From: DASRWT01 sp963748485
GTDB taxonomy: Bacteria > Methylomirabilota > Methylomirabilia > Rokubacteriales > CSP1-6
DNA length: 64,000 nucleotides
Direction of reading: 5' to 3'
Assembly: GCA_963748485.1 (NCBI GenBank)
Contig: CAVVJF010000013.1
Coordinates: forward strand, 248,001 to 312,000
A program made the translations under genes and the position numbers. Positions 7,342-15,118 of this stretch are shown piece by piece (position 1 is the stretch's first letter; each line of letters begins with the position of its first letter). The notes under the pieces are model-generated. The model had not been told where the DNA came from. It saw only the letters and a list, made by a program, of their open reading frames with translations, and did not search any database.

Positions 7342-8267
7342 TGGCAGGCAAGGCCTCCCGCGCCGCGTTCGGCGAAGCCCTCCTCGATCTCGGTGCCCGC
7401 GACGAGCGCATCGTGACCCTCGACGCCGACCTCTCCAAGTCCACGATGACCGCGAAGTTCGCCAAGACGTATCCCGGGCGTGCCTTCAACGTGGGCATCG
7501 CGGAATCGACCATGATCGGCATGGCGGCGGGGCTGGCGTTGACCGGGCGCATACCATTTGCCTGTTCTTTCGCCTGTTTTCTGGTCGGGCGCTTCGAGAC
7601 CATCCGGGTGTCGGTGGCGTACTCGCAGGCGCCGGTGAAGCTGGTGGGCACGCACGTCGGCGTCGCCATCGGCGAGGACGGCTACTCGCAGATGGGGCTC
7701 GAGGACATCGCGTGCCTGCGCGCGCTGCCCAACATCCCCATCGTCCAGCCCGCGGACGAGATCGAGACCAAACAGGCGGTGGCGTGGGCGGTGGAGCATC
7801 CCGGTCCGGTCTATCTGCGCCTGACGCGCCAGAACCTCGAGCCCGTCCACGGTGAGGGCTTCCAGTTCCAGTTCGGCCGCGCCGAGGTGCTGCGGCCGGG
7901 CACGGACGTGTCCATCCTGGCCACCGGCGGCCCCCTGTGGAACTCGCTGGAAGCGGCGCGACGCCTCGAGGCCGACGGCATCCACGCCGAGGTGCTGAAC
8001 GTTGCCACGATCAAGCCGCTCGACGAGGAGACCATCCTCCGCTCCGCCGGCAAGACGGGCCGCGTCGTCACCGTCGAGGACCACAGCGTCACCGGCGGCC
8101 TCGGCGGCGCGGTGGCGGAGATGCTCGCCGAGGTGATGCCGACAGCGCTGCGGAAGATTGGCGTGCAGGGCTTCGGGGAGTCGGGCGCCTTCAAAGGCCT
8201 CTACGCGAAGCACGGTCTCGACGCCGAGGGGATCGCATCCAGCGTGCGGAAGTTCCTCTCCCGCTAG
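7341..8267 (+). CDS. Transketolase, C-terminal subunit
   Basis: A 308-residue protein matching the pyrimidine-binding and C-terminal domains of transketolase. Starts MAGKASRAAFGEALLDLGA, followed by ITLDADLSKST-type and FNVGIAESTMIGMAAGLAL, where the Glu of GIAE is the catalytic glutamate that activates TPP. ATG 7341 overlaps the TGA of the N-terminal subunit gene, ensuring equal synthesis of the two chains. A longer frame starting at 7041 merely overlaps the first gene. Ends 13 bases from the convergent nickel-permease-like gene, with no terminator seen. Confidence 0.95.
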   Translation: MAGKASRAAFGEALLDLGARDERIVTLDADLSKSTMTAKFAKTYPGRAFNVGIAESTMIGMAAGLALTGRIPFACSFACFLVGRFETIRVSVAYSQAPVKLVGTHVGVAIGEDGYSQMGLEDIACLRALPNIPIVQPADEIETKQAVAWAVEHPGPVYLRLTRQNLEPVHGEGFQFQFGRAEVLRPGTDVSILATGGPLWNSLEAARRLEADGIHAEVLNVATIKPLDEETILRSAGKTGRVVTVEDHSVTGGLGGAVAEMLAEVMPTALRKIGVQGFGESGAFKGLYAKHGLDAEGIASSVRKFLSR

Positions 8268-8280
8268 GCCGGGCTCGGGG

Positions 8281-9042
8281 TTAGAGGACGAGGCCGGCGT
8301 TGAGCGTGATGCGGATGGCTAGGATGGCGCCGAAGGCTAGCGAGAGGCCGCCGGTGCCGAGGGCGAGGGCGCGCTGCCAGCTGCCCAGGCGCTGCGCGCT
8401 CGCCGCGAAGGGGAGCGCGATGAGGGCGGTGATCACCGTCATTCCCGCGATCGTCCCCAGCCCGAACACGAGCAGATAGCCCACCGCGAGCGTGGGATCC
8501 TGGATGGTCCCGAGCGCGAGCAGGGCCACCGCCGCACTTCCGGCAAGCCCGTGCACGACGCCGACGAGGGCCGACCGCAGTGCCTGCCCCGCTCCCACCT
8601 CCCGCATCGCCTCGACGAGGCGGGTCGGCGGATGCACGTGCGGGTGCCAGTGGACCAAGCCCTCGTGGGCGTGTGGGTGGCTATGAAAGGCCGCCCGCGC
8701 GTCGTGCCGATGGGGCTCGGCGAGGTGTTCGGGGGGAACATCCCCGGCCCCCCGCAAGGCGCGCGCGATCCGGACGGCGCCGAGCCCCATCAGCATCGCC
8801 GCCACCGCGAGCTCGAGCGACAGCTCGACCGTCGGCCCCATCGGGGTGCGGAAGGCGATGATGATGGCGCCCACCGCGGCGATGGTCACGCTATGGCCGA
8901 GGCCCCAGAAGGCGCCCACGAGGGCGCCCGCCCGGAAGCGCCGCGTGCGGCTCACGATGGTGGCGACCGCCACCACGTGATCGGCGTCGGTGGCGTGCTG
9001 GATGCCGAGCAGCAGCCCGAGGAATACCGTCGACAGCCCGAT
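8281..9042 (-). CDS. NiCoT/HupE-like nickel-cobalt permease, non-canonical start
   Basis: About 253 residues with six or seven hydrophobic segments. The first carries GIQHATDADHVVAVATI, the HX4DH nickel-cobalt signature, and a central His-rich loop (about residues 105-135: EPHRHDARAAFHSHPHAHEG) suits metal handling. No ATG, GTG or TTG exists between the upstream permease gene and this motif. The best start is ATC 9042, with GGAG (9051-9054) eight bases upstream; CTG 9036 is the alternative. Downstream of, and probably co-transcribed with, the ABC exporter genes. Substrate Ni or Co by family; not testable here. Confidence 0.8.
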   Translation of the reverse strand: MGLSTVFLGLLLGIQHATDADHVVAVATIVSRTRRFRAGALVGAFWGLGHSVTIAAVGAIIIAFRTPMGPTVELSLELAVAAMLMGLGAVRIARALRGAGDVPPEHLAEPHRHDARAAFHSHPHAHEGLVHWHPHVHPPTRLVEAMREVGAGQALRSALVGVVHGLAGSAAVALLALGTIQDPTLAVGYLLVFGLGTIAGMTVITALIALPFAASAQRLGSWQRALALGTGGLSLAFGAILAIRITLNAGLVL

Positions 9043-9047
9043 GGCCG

Positions 9048-9887
9048 CTACTCCGAGAGCTTGAGGAGCAGCCCGGTGCGGCGCGACCGTGTGATGGCGG
9101 CGGCGAGCGCCCAGTGGGCGAGCACGAGGTAGACGGCGGACAGCGCGAAGCCCTTCACGAGGGCATGCGAGAAGGCGGGTGGGAAGCCGTAGCCTACCCG
9201 GAAGGCGTCCAGGAAGTACGTGAGCGGGATGAGCGCGGACAGCGCCTGCGCCCAGCCCGGCAGCACCGCGACCGGGTAGTAGATGCCCGCGAGCATGACG
9301 AAGAAGTTGACCGCGGCCCACGCGGAGGTCTCCGCGCGGGTGCCGAAGAGAATGACGAGCGCGCAGACGCAGAGGCCGATGATGAGGGAGGAGAGAAAGC
9401 AGCCGAGGAGGAACATCGCCAGGCTGCCGAGGCCCGCGCCGAGGAAGTCGAAGCCGAAAAAGGAGGTGCCGATGGCGGCCATCAGCGCGAACACCACGAG
9501 GCCGCGCCCCACCCCAACCAGCCACGAGCCCACCGCGAGGTGCCGTATCCCCACGGGGGTAAGGAACTGGTGTTTCATGGACTTCGACCAGATGTCGAAC
9601 AGCACGGCATAGGCGACGTCGAGCTGACAGACCTGCACGGTGGACAGGGCCACCGTGCCCGCGAGGATGAAGGCGGTCATCTGCGGGGTGAGCTCGAGGA
9701 ATCGTGTCAGGAGCCCGTGGGAGAGCATTGCCACGCCCGGCCAGAAGAGGAGCTCGAAGACGAAGAACACGTTGCGCCTCGCCATCACGAGGTTCCGCTG
9801 GGCGAAGGCCCACGTGCGCGTCCACTCGGCCTGGAGCCCCTCGGGCGGCCGCGCGCGCAGCGCGTGCGGCTCAGCGAGCGAGCTCAA
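9048..9887 (-). CDS. ABC-2 type exporter permease (DrrB/NodJ-like)
   Basis: A 279-residue integral membrane protein with six predicted spans, of the ABC-2 permease type. RNLVMARRNVFFVFELLFWPG near residue 25 is the usual entry to the first span, and QFLTPVGIRHLAVGSWLVG is the cytoplasmic coupling loop. The start is TTG 9887: it follows GGAGG with six-base spacing and overlaps the end of the ATPase gene; the longer frame to 10013 is antisense-like noise. Pairs with the ATPase gene to form a drug or lipid/polysaccharide exporter; substrate unknown. Confidence 0.9.
   Translation of the reverse strand: MSSLAEPHALRARPPEGLQAEWTRTWAFAQRNLVMARRNVFFVFELLFWPGVAMLSHGLLTRFLELTPQMTAFILAGTVALSTVQVCQLDVAYAVLFDIWSKSMKHQFLTPVGIRHLAVGSWLVGVGRGLVVFALMAAIGTSFFGFDFLGAGLGSLAMFLLGCFLSSLIIGLCVCALVILFGTRAETSAWAAVNFFVMLAGIYYPVAVLPGWAQALSALIPLTYFLDAFRVGYGFPPAFSHALVKGFALSAVYLVLAHWALAAAITRSRRTGLLLKLSE
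9051..9054 (-). promoter_or_regulatory. Shine-Dalgarno deciding the ATC start of the Ni/Co permease gene
   Basis: GGAG on the minus strand, exactly eight bases before ATC 9042. Confidence 0.5.
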
Positions 9888-10821
9888 CGAACACCTCCTC
9901 GAGATCCGGCTCGTGGACGCGGCAGTCCCGCACCACCACACCCTGCTCGTGCAGCCAGCGCAGCAGCTCGGGCAGGCGCTTGTCGACGGCGTCGACGGTG
10001 GCCTCGAGCACATCGCCCCGGCGCCGCACGTCGAGCACGCCCGGCGCTTCGCGCAGGCCCACGGGCTCGATGGGATCGAGCCGGAGAGCGATCACCTCAC
10101 CGATCCGGATCTGCCGCTTGAGGGCGTCGGCCGGCCCCTGCGCGAGGATGCGACCGCCCTTGATGAAGGCGATCTCGTCGCAGAGCTCTTCGGCCTCCCG
10201 CATGTAGTGGGTGGTGAGGATGATGGTGGTGCCCGCCTCGCGACGGAGCCGCGCCACCTGCGCCCGGATTCGCACGGACACGTCGGGATCCAGCCCGAGG
10301 GTTGGCTCGTCCAGGAAGAGCACCTCGGGCTCGTTCAGCAGGGCCTTCGCGAAGGCGAGGCGCTGCTTGAGGCCGGTGGAGAGCTCGTTGTACTCGGTCT
10401 TCCGGTGCGGTCCGAGCTCGCACAGCTCGATCAGCTCCTCCACGCGGGCTCGGAGCGTCCGACCGTGGAGGCCGTAGAGGCGGCCGTAGAAGTCCAGGAC
10501 CTCGGGGGGCCGCAGGCTCCACACGAAGGAGGCGTTGCCACTCGCCATGTTCAGCCGGCGGCGCACCTCGCGCGCCTCGCGGACGACGTCCATGCCGAGG
10601 ATGCGGGCGCTGCCGCCGTCGGGGATGAGCAGGGTGGCGAGGATGGACAGGAGCGTGGTCTTCCCTGCCCCGTTGGGGCCGAGCAGGCCGAAGATGGCGC
10701 CGCGCGGCACCTCGAGGCTGGCGCCGCGCAGCGCCTCGGTCCGGCGCTGCCGCCGCCAGCCGCCGCGAAAGGTCTTGGTGAGATCGCGCGCTTCAACCGC
10801 GAGGAGCTCGGACGAAGGCAT
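9871..10821 (-). CDS. ABC exporter ATP-binding protein (DrrA-like)
   Basis: A 316-residue nucleotide-binding subunit. Walker A GPNGAGKTT (about 49-57), signature LSTGLKQRLAFAKALL, Walker B VLFLDEPTLGLDP and the switch His in ILTTHYM are all intact, so it should hydrolyse ATP. The C-terminal 90 residues form the extra domain typical of DrrA/NatA-type exporter ATPases. The next gene, the permease, starts inside its last codons. ATG 10821 is preceded by TAGAGT at eight bases and no Shine-Dalgarno, so a leaderless operon message is predicted. Confidence 0.95.
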   Translation of the reverse strand: MPSSELLAVEARDLTKTFRGGWRRQRRTEALRGASLEVPRGAIFGLLGPNGAGKTTLLSILATLLIPDGGSARILGMDVVREAREVRRRLNMASGNASFVWSLRPPEVLDFYGRLYGLHGRTLRARVEELIELCELGPHRKTEYNELSTGLKQRLAFAKALLNEPEVLFLDEPTLGLDPDVSVRIRAQVARLRREAGTTIILTTHYMREAEELCDEIAFIKGGRILAQGPADALKRQIRIGEVIALRLDPIEPVGLREAPGVLDVRRRGDVLEATVDAVDKRLPELLRWLHEQGVVVRDCRVHEPDLEEVFVELAR

Positions 10822-10829
10822 AGGAACTC

Positions 10830-10835
10830 ACTCTA
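10830..10835 (-). promoter_or_regulatory. -10 element of the ABC exporter operon
   Basis: TAGAGT on the minus strand, eight bases before ATG 10821, no Shine-Dalgarno between. Confidence 0.4.
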
Positions 10836-10864
10836 CCACGCCGCTTTGGGCGCCCAGACGCGGG

Positions 10865-11626
10865 TCAGCGCGCCCACTGGCCGCATCCGCGAAAGCGCTT
10901 GTCCTCGAGCAGCACCTCCACCGAGGCGGGAAAGCTGAGGCCGCTGCGCTGGTCGCGGCACGCCTCCTCGCGTATGCGCACGGTCAGGCGCTGCGCGGCC
11001 GCCTCGTAGGTCGTCTCGCCCGGCGCACCGGACCGCGACGACGGCGTCGGCGCGACCACCCGCTGCGCGCCCTGGGCGGCGACGAGCTCCATCTGGTCGG
11101 GCCGGAGCTCGAGCGTCCACCCGGGCTCGTGGCCGAGCGCATGGAACACCGCGCTCGATCGCCCGGCGACGACGAGGCCGGGCTGCTCGACGACCGGAGG
11201 CGGCAGCGCCTCCCGCGTCAGACGGATCCGGGGACGCTGCTCGGTATCGAAGATACGGAGGACGTCGCCGCGGCGTTCCCAGCTTGCGGCGGCTCCGAGC
11301 GCGGCCAGGAAGCGGCGCTCCTGCTCCATCACCGGCGCGGCACAGGCCATGCGCGTGCTGCCGACCTGGCTGATCGCGATGCTGCCCGCGTCGATGCCGA
11401 TCCGCCCGAAGTAGCGGTTGCACGCGGCGACGCCGGACACGCGCCCGTCGATCCCGATCACCAGGGTGGACTGCGGCTGCGGGAGCACCGGCCGCCCGTC
11501 GATGTACTGAGCGGACCAGGCGGTGTCCAGGAGGGAATCCGCGACCTTATCGGGCGGCGGCGGGGGCGCCGAGCTGCAGGAGAGGAGCGGGAGCAGGAGG
11601 AGGACGAGGACGACCGCGCGCTTCAC
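10865..11626 (-). CDS. META-domain lipoprotein (HslJ-like) with second C-terminal domain
   Basis: A 253-residue predicted lipoprotein: signal VVLVLLLLPLLSC with lipobox LLSC (Cys about 17). Residues about 30-140 are a META/HslJ domain (IDGRVSGVAACNRYFG, STRMAC), and about 155-250 match the COG3650-like module (FHALGHEPGWTLEL). HslJ is linked to heat shock and novobiocin resistance; the role of the fusion is unknown. GTG 11626 is the start, with TAGGAT six bases upstream, implying a leaderless message. Divergent from the Rieske gene. Confidence 0.85.
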   Translation of the reverse strand: MKRAVVLVLLLLPLLSCSSAPPPPPDKVADSLLDTAWSAQYIDGRPVLPQPQSTLVIGIDGRVSGVAACNRYFGRIGIDAGSIAISQVGSTRMACAAPVMEQERRFLAALGAAASWERRGDVLRIFDTEQRPRIRLTREALPPPVVEQPGLVVAGRSSAVFHALGHEPGWTLELRPDQMELVAAQGAQRVVAPTPSSRSGAPGETTYEAAAQRLTVRIREEACRDQRSGLSFPASVEVLLEDKRFRGCGQWAR

Positions 11627-11632
11627 CCGGCC

Positions 11633-11638
11633 ATCCTA
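11633..11638 (-). promoter_or_regulatory. -10 element (TAGGAT) of the META lipoprotein gene
   Basis: TAGGAT on the minus strand six bases before GTG 11626; no Shine-Dalgarno. Confidence 0.45.
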
Positions 11639-11671
11639 ACCTCCCGCGTGGCTTTGTGATAGAACCGGGGC

Positions 11672-12016
11672 GTGGACGCCGACACCTGGCGGCTGGACGC
11701 GGCTGGGCTCGCGCCGGGGCGGACGGCGAAGTTCCGGCTGCGGCGTGGCGGGACGTCCGTGGAGGGCTTCGCGATCAATCACGGCGGTGCCATCTTCGCC
11801 TATGTCAATCAGTGCCCCCATGCCGGGAATCACCTCGACGACCGCGCCGGCACGCTGCTCGCCCCGGACGGCCGTCACCTCGCCTGCTCCATCCACGGCG
11901 CGATCTTTGCCCCGGACACCGGGGTCTGCGTCGAGGGCCCCTGTCCCGGCGCGCGTCTGGAGCGGCTCGGCGTCGTCCGCGATGGCGAGGGATGGCTGAT
12001 CACATGGCCGACATGA
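11672..12016 (+). CDS. Rieske-type [2Fe-2S] ferredoxin
   Basis: A 114-residue soluble Rieske protein. Cluster ligands are visible as CPHAGNHLDD (C-x-H, about residue 49) and CSIHGAIF (C-x2-H, about 71), the spacing of Rieske ferredoxins and oxygenase-type centres. Such small proteins pass electrons to oxygenases or act in nitrite-reductase-like systems. GTG 11672 is preceded by TAGAAC at six bases, a weak -10. It overlaps the downstream SnoaL-like gene, suggesting a common job, for instance an oxidative or degradative step, but the partner is not visible. Confidence 0.9.
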   Translation: MDADTWRLDAAGLAPGRTAKFRLRRGGTSVEGFAINHGGAIFAYVNQCPHAGNHLDDRAGTLLAPDGRHLACSIHGAIFAPDTGVCVEGPCPGARLERLGVVRDGEGWLITWPT

Positions 12017-12429
12017 CCCCCGACGACGATGTCGCGGAGGTGGAAGAAGCCAACGCCCGCTTCTACCGGGCCTTCGAGGCGCTCGACCTCGCGCAGATGG
12101 AGCTGGTCTGGGCCCACGGCGAGCACGTGCGTTGCATTCATCCGGGCTGGGCCATGCTGCAGGGCTGGGAGGCTGTGCGCCAGTCGTGGGAAGCCATCTT
12201 CAAGGACAGCCAGGAGATGCGCTTCAGCCTGAGCGACGTGCGGGCGCGGGTACTCGGCGACCTCGGCTGGGTCACCTGCGCGGAGAATATCCTCTCCCAG
12301 ATGCGGGGCAACATCGCGGTGACCACCCTCATCGCCACCAACCTCTTCGAGCGGCGGGGAGCGGCCTGGCGCATGGTGCTCCACCACGCCTCCCACATCC
12401 TCACCGGCGCGCCCCCGGTGGAGCGCTGA
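12004..12429 (+). CDS. SnoaL-like / NTF2-fold protein
   Basis: A 141-residue protein of the SnoaL-like (SnoaL_3, NTF2) superfamily: EEANARFYRAFEALDLAQM, then CIHPGWAMLQGWEAVRQSW, and a final strand region RMVLHHASHI. Family members are isomerases, hydratases or small ligand-binding proteins; a specific function cannot be assigned. ATG 12004 overlaps the Rieske gene by 13 bases, indicating translational coupling. The open frame extends further upstream, but that part only overlaps the Rieske gene. Confidence 0.85.
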   Translation: MADMTPDDDVAEVEEANARFYRAFEALDLAQMELVWAHGEHVRCIHPGWAMLQGWEAVRQSWEAIFKDSQEMRFSLSDVRARVLGDLGWVTCAENILSQMRGNIAVTTLIATNLFERRGAAWRMVLHHASHILTGAPPVER

Positions 12430-12477
12430 AGCGCCGTCCGGCGCCCAAATCGCGCATGCCCGCCCGGGGGGCCGCCG

Positions 12478-12483
12478 TATAAT
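12478..12483 (+). promoter_or_regulatory. -10 element (TATAAT) of the GNAT-diguanylate cyclase operon
   Basis: Consensus TATAAT, 23 bases before TTG 12507. A short leader with AGGGG at 12491-12495 follows, so this is a leadered message. No good -35 seen. Confidence 0.5.
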
Positions 12484-12506
12484 CGCCGCGAGGGGTAGAC
12501 GCCGCG

Positions 12507-13082
12507 TTGACCACGCTGACCACCAACCGCCTCGTCCTCCGGCCGTTCGGTGCCGACGACGCCGAGGCTCACGCGCGTCTGTACGACGACCCCGAGGTCA
12601 CGCGCTGGCTCGGTGACGGCCCGTGGCTCGGCGAAGCCGCCCGCGCACGCTCGCGCTCGTCGCTCGAGCGCTTCGCGGAGGGGTGGGCGCGTCACGGATG
12701 GGGCGTGTGGGCGGTGACCGACCGAGCCAGCGGCGAGCTCATCGGACAGTGCGGGCTCAAGCACCTCCAGCTGGATCCCGCCCCCGCTCCGCCCGAGGTC
12801 GAGGTGCTCTACGCGTTGGAGCGGCGCCACTGGGGTCACGGCCTCGCGTCGGAAGCTGCCGCCGCCGCGCTCGACCACGGTTTCGGGGCGCTCGCCCTGC
12901 TCCGCATCGTTGCGGTGGCGCGACCCGACAACCGCCCCTCCCGCGCGGTGCTCGAGAAGCTCGGCCTGCGGTACGAGCGCGACCTCGTCCTCGGCGGCAT
13001 CGCCGCCGTGTGCTACGCGCAGTCGCGCGAGGCGCACCTCGCGCGCGGCGCGCGCGTGTCGGCGGGGCGGGCGACGCCATGA
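12507..13082 (+). CDS. GNAT-family N-acetyltransferase (RimJ/RimL-like)
   Basis: A 191-residue acetyltransferase. N-terminal TNRLVLRPFGADDAEAH and the acetyl-CoA segment RHWGHGLASEAAAAAL (a variant of the R/QxxGxG/A loop), followed by NRPSRAVLEKLGL, are those of RimJ/RimL-type enzymes that acetylate protein N-termini or small molecules. The start is TTG 12507. Its TGA overlaps the ATG of the diguanylate cyclase gene, so the two are co-translated; whether they share a function is unknown. Confidence 0.9.
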   Translation: MTTLTTNRLVLRPFGADDAEAHARLYDDPEVTRWLGDGPWLGEAARARSRSSLERFAEGWARHGWGVWAVTDRASGELIGQCGLKHLQLDPAPAPPEVEVLYALERRHWGHGLASEAAAAALDHGFGALALLRIVAVARPDNRPSRAVLEKLGLRYERDLVLGGIAAVCYAQSREAHLARGARVSAGRATP

Positions 13083-15118
13083 GCTTCACACTGGGGCGGA
13101 AGATCGCGGTTGGCTTCTTCGCCTCGCTCGTCGTGCTCGTGCTCATCGGCGGGGCGTCCTTCAAGAGCCTGAACGAGCTTGGGATGAACGCCCAGCGTGT
13201 GGAGCAGACGTACCAGACCCTGCAGGTGCTGGAGGGCATCCTGGCACGTGTCATCGACGTCGAGACCGGCGAGCGGGGCTTCCTCATCTCGGGCGCCGAT
13301 CACTACCTCGAACCCTATCGGGTGGCGCGCGAGAGCCTGCGCCAGGAGCTGATCCGCGCTCGCCGGCTCACCGACGACAATCCCGCCCAGCGCCAGCGGC
13401 TCGATCTGCTGGAGCCGCTCATCGCGCGCAAGCTGACCCTCGTCGCCCAGAGCATCAGCGAGCGCGAGCGCGCCGGCGGCACCGACGCCCAGACCCTCCT
13501 CGAGGAGGGTCAGTCCACCATGGACGAGATCCGGACCACCATCTTCCGAGTGAAGGCGGAGGAATTGCGGCTGCTCGCCGAGCGCGCGGAGAACGCAGCG
13601 GCCAGCCGCCGCAACGCCCTCCTCGTGGTGGGCGCCGGCGGCCTGGTCGCCATCGCGCTCATGGGCCTGGCCGGGCTCCTCATCCGCCTGGATCTCGGCC
13701 GCCGCCGCGCCGCCGAGGCCGAGCTGAAGGCCGCGGAGGAGCGCTACCGACTCCTCTTCGACCGGAGTCAAGCCGGGATCTTCCGCACCAACCGGGAGGG
13801 GGTCCTCCTCGAGTGCAACGCGGCCTTCGCGCGCATGCTGGGCTACCGGACGCCGGAGGACGCCCAAGGGCGCAACGCCGCCGACCTGCACGCCGACCGT
13901 GAGGCGATGGCCGGTCTCCTGCGGCGGATGCTCGCGGGCGACACTATCAGCGACGTGGAGCTGCCGCTCCGGCGGCGAAGCGGCGAGACGGTGTGGGCCC
14001 TCATGAGCGCGGTCTACATGCCCGATCCCCCCGAGCCGCACTTCGAGGGGACCATCATCGACATCACCGACCGGAAGCAGGCGGCCGACCGCCTCGTGCA
14101 GCTGCTCCAGACCGAGCAGCAGCTCAAGGAGATGGGCGATCTCCTCGATGCCTGCCTCACCCTCACCGAGGTGTACAGCGTGGTCCGCCGCTCGCTGGAA
14201 GGCCTGTTCCCCGAGGGCGCGGGAGCGCTGCACGTGATCAACGCGTCCCGCAACCTCGTCGAGACCGTCGCCGCCTGGGGCGCCGGCGGCGCCGGCGGCG
14301 AGACCGTCTTCGCGCCCGCCGATTGCTGGGCCCTCCGACGCGGCCGCATCCACGTGGTGGACAGGAGCGGCGACGGGCTCGTGTGCCCGCACCTCGAGAC
14401 GCCCCTGCCCGCGTCCTACCTCTGCATTCCCCTCGTGGCCCAGGGCGAGGCGGTCGGCGTGCTCTACTTCTCCTGCGGCGGTGAGACGAGCGCGTTCAGC
14501 CCGGAGGGGCAGCGCGTGGCGGGCGCGGCCGCGGACAAGCTGGGGCTCTCGCTCGCCAACCTCGCGCTGCGCGAGCGCCTTCGCACCCAGTCGGTCCGCG
14601 ATCACCTGACGAGCCTCTTCAACCGGCGCTACATGGAGGAAACGCTCGAGCGCGAGCTGCGGCGGGCCCAGCGCAACAGCGTACCGCTGTCCGTCATCAT
14701 GGTCGACGTGGATCACTTCAAGCGCTTCAACGACGATCACGGTCACGACGCCGGCGATGCCCTCCTCGCCGAGCTGGGACGACTTCTGCGGGGGCAGGTC
14801 CGCGTCGAGGACGTCCCCTGCCGCGTGGGCGGCGAGGAGTTCGCGATCGTGATGCCGGGCGCCGCCTCCAAGGATGCTCTGCGCCGCGCCGAGGAGCTGC
14901 GCGAGGCCGCCCACCGGCTCCGCATTGTCCACCGCGGGGTGTCGCTCGGCGCCGTGAGCATCTCGCTGGGGGTCGCTTCCTATCCCGAGCATGCCGTCGC
15001 CACCGACGCGCTCCTCCGCGCCAGCGACAGCGCCCTCTATCGCGCCAAGCGGGAGGGCCGCGACCGCGTCGTGGTCTCCGACGCGGTACCGCCGCCCTCG
15101 GAGTCAGCGGCGTCGTAG
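13079..15118 (+). CDS. CHASE3-PAS-GAF-GGDEF diguanylate cyclase
   Basis: A 679-residue membrane sensor that makes cyclic di-GMP. Order: membrane segment (about 9-30), periplasmic CHASE3 domain (VETGERGFLISG near 60), second membrane segment (about 178-201), PAS (about 220-340), GAF-like (about 355-500), GGDEF (about 515-670). The catalytic motif is GGEEF at 584-588, active form, and RVED at 575-578 is an RxxD inhibitory site at exactly the expected five-residue spacing, predicting product inhibition. ATG 13079 overlaps the GNAT stop. Its 3' end overlaps the convergent DUF2079 gene by 15 bases. Confidence 0.95.
   Translation: MSFTLGRKIAVGFFASLVVLVLIGGASFKSLNELGMNAQRVEQTYQTLQVLEGILARVIDVETGERGFLISGADHYLEPYRVARESLRQELIRARRLTDDNPAQRQRLDLLEPLIARKLTLVAQSISERERAGGTDAQTLLEEGQSTMDEIRTTIFRVKAEELRLLAERAENAAASRRNALLVVGAGGLVAIALMGLAGLLIRLDLGRRRAAEAELKAAEERYRLLFDRSQAGIFRTNREGVLLECNAAFARMLGYRTPEDAQGRNAADLHADREAMAGLLRRMLAGDTISDVELPLRRRSGETVWALMSAVYMPDPPEPHFEGTIIDITDRKQAADRLVQLLQTEQQLKEMGDLLDACLTLTEVYSVVRRSLEGLFPEGAGALHVINASRNLVETVAAWGAGGAGGETVFAPADCWALRRGRIHVVDRSGDGLVCPHLETPLPASYLCIPLVAQGEAVGVLYFSCGGETSAFSPEGQRVAGAAADKLGLSLANLALRERLRTQSVRDHLTSLFNRRYMEETLERELRRAQRNSVPLSVIMVDVDHFKRFNDDHGHDAGDALLAELGRLLRGQVRVEDVPCRVGGEEFAIVMPGAASKDALRRAEELREAAHRLRIVHRGVSLGAVSISLGVASYPEHAVATDALLRASDSALYRAKREGRDRVVVSDAVPPPSESAAS

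Noticed and set aside
13013..14992. A 659-residue open frame antisense to the diguanylate cyclase
   Set aside because: Full overlap with a clearly functional multi-domain gene and no recognisable motif.
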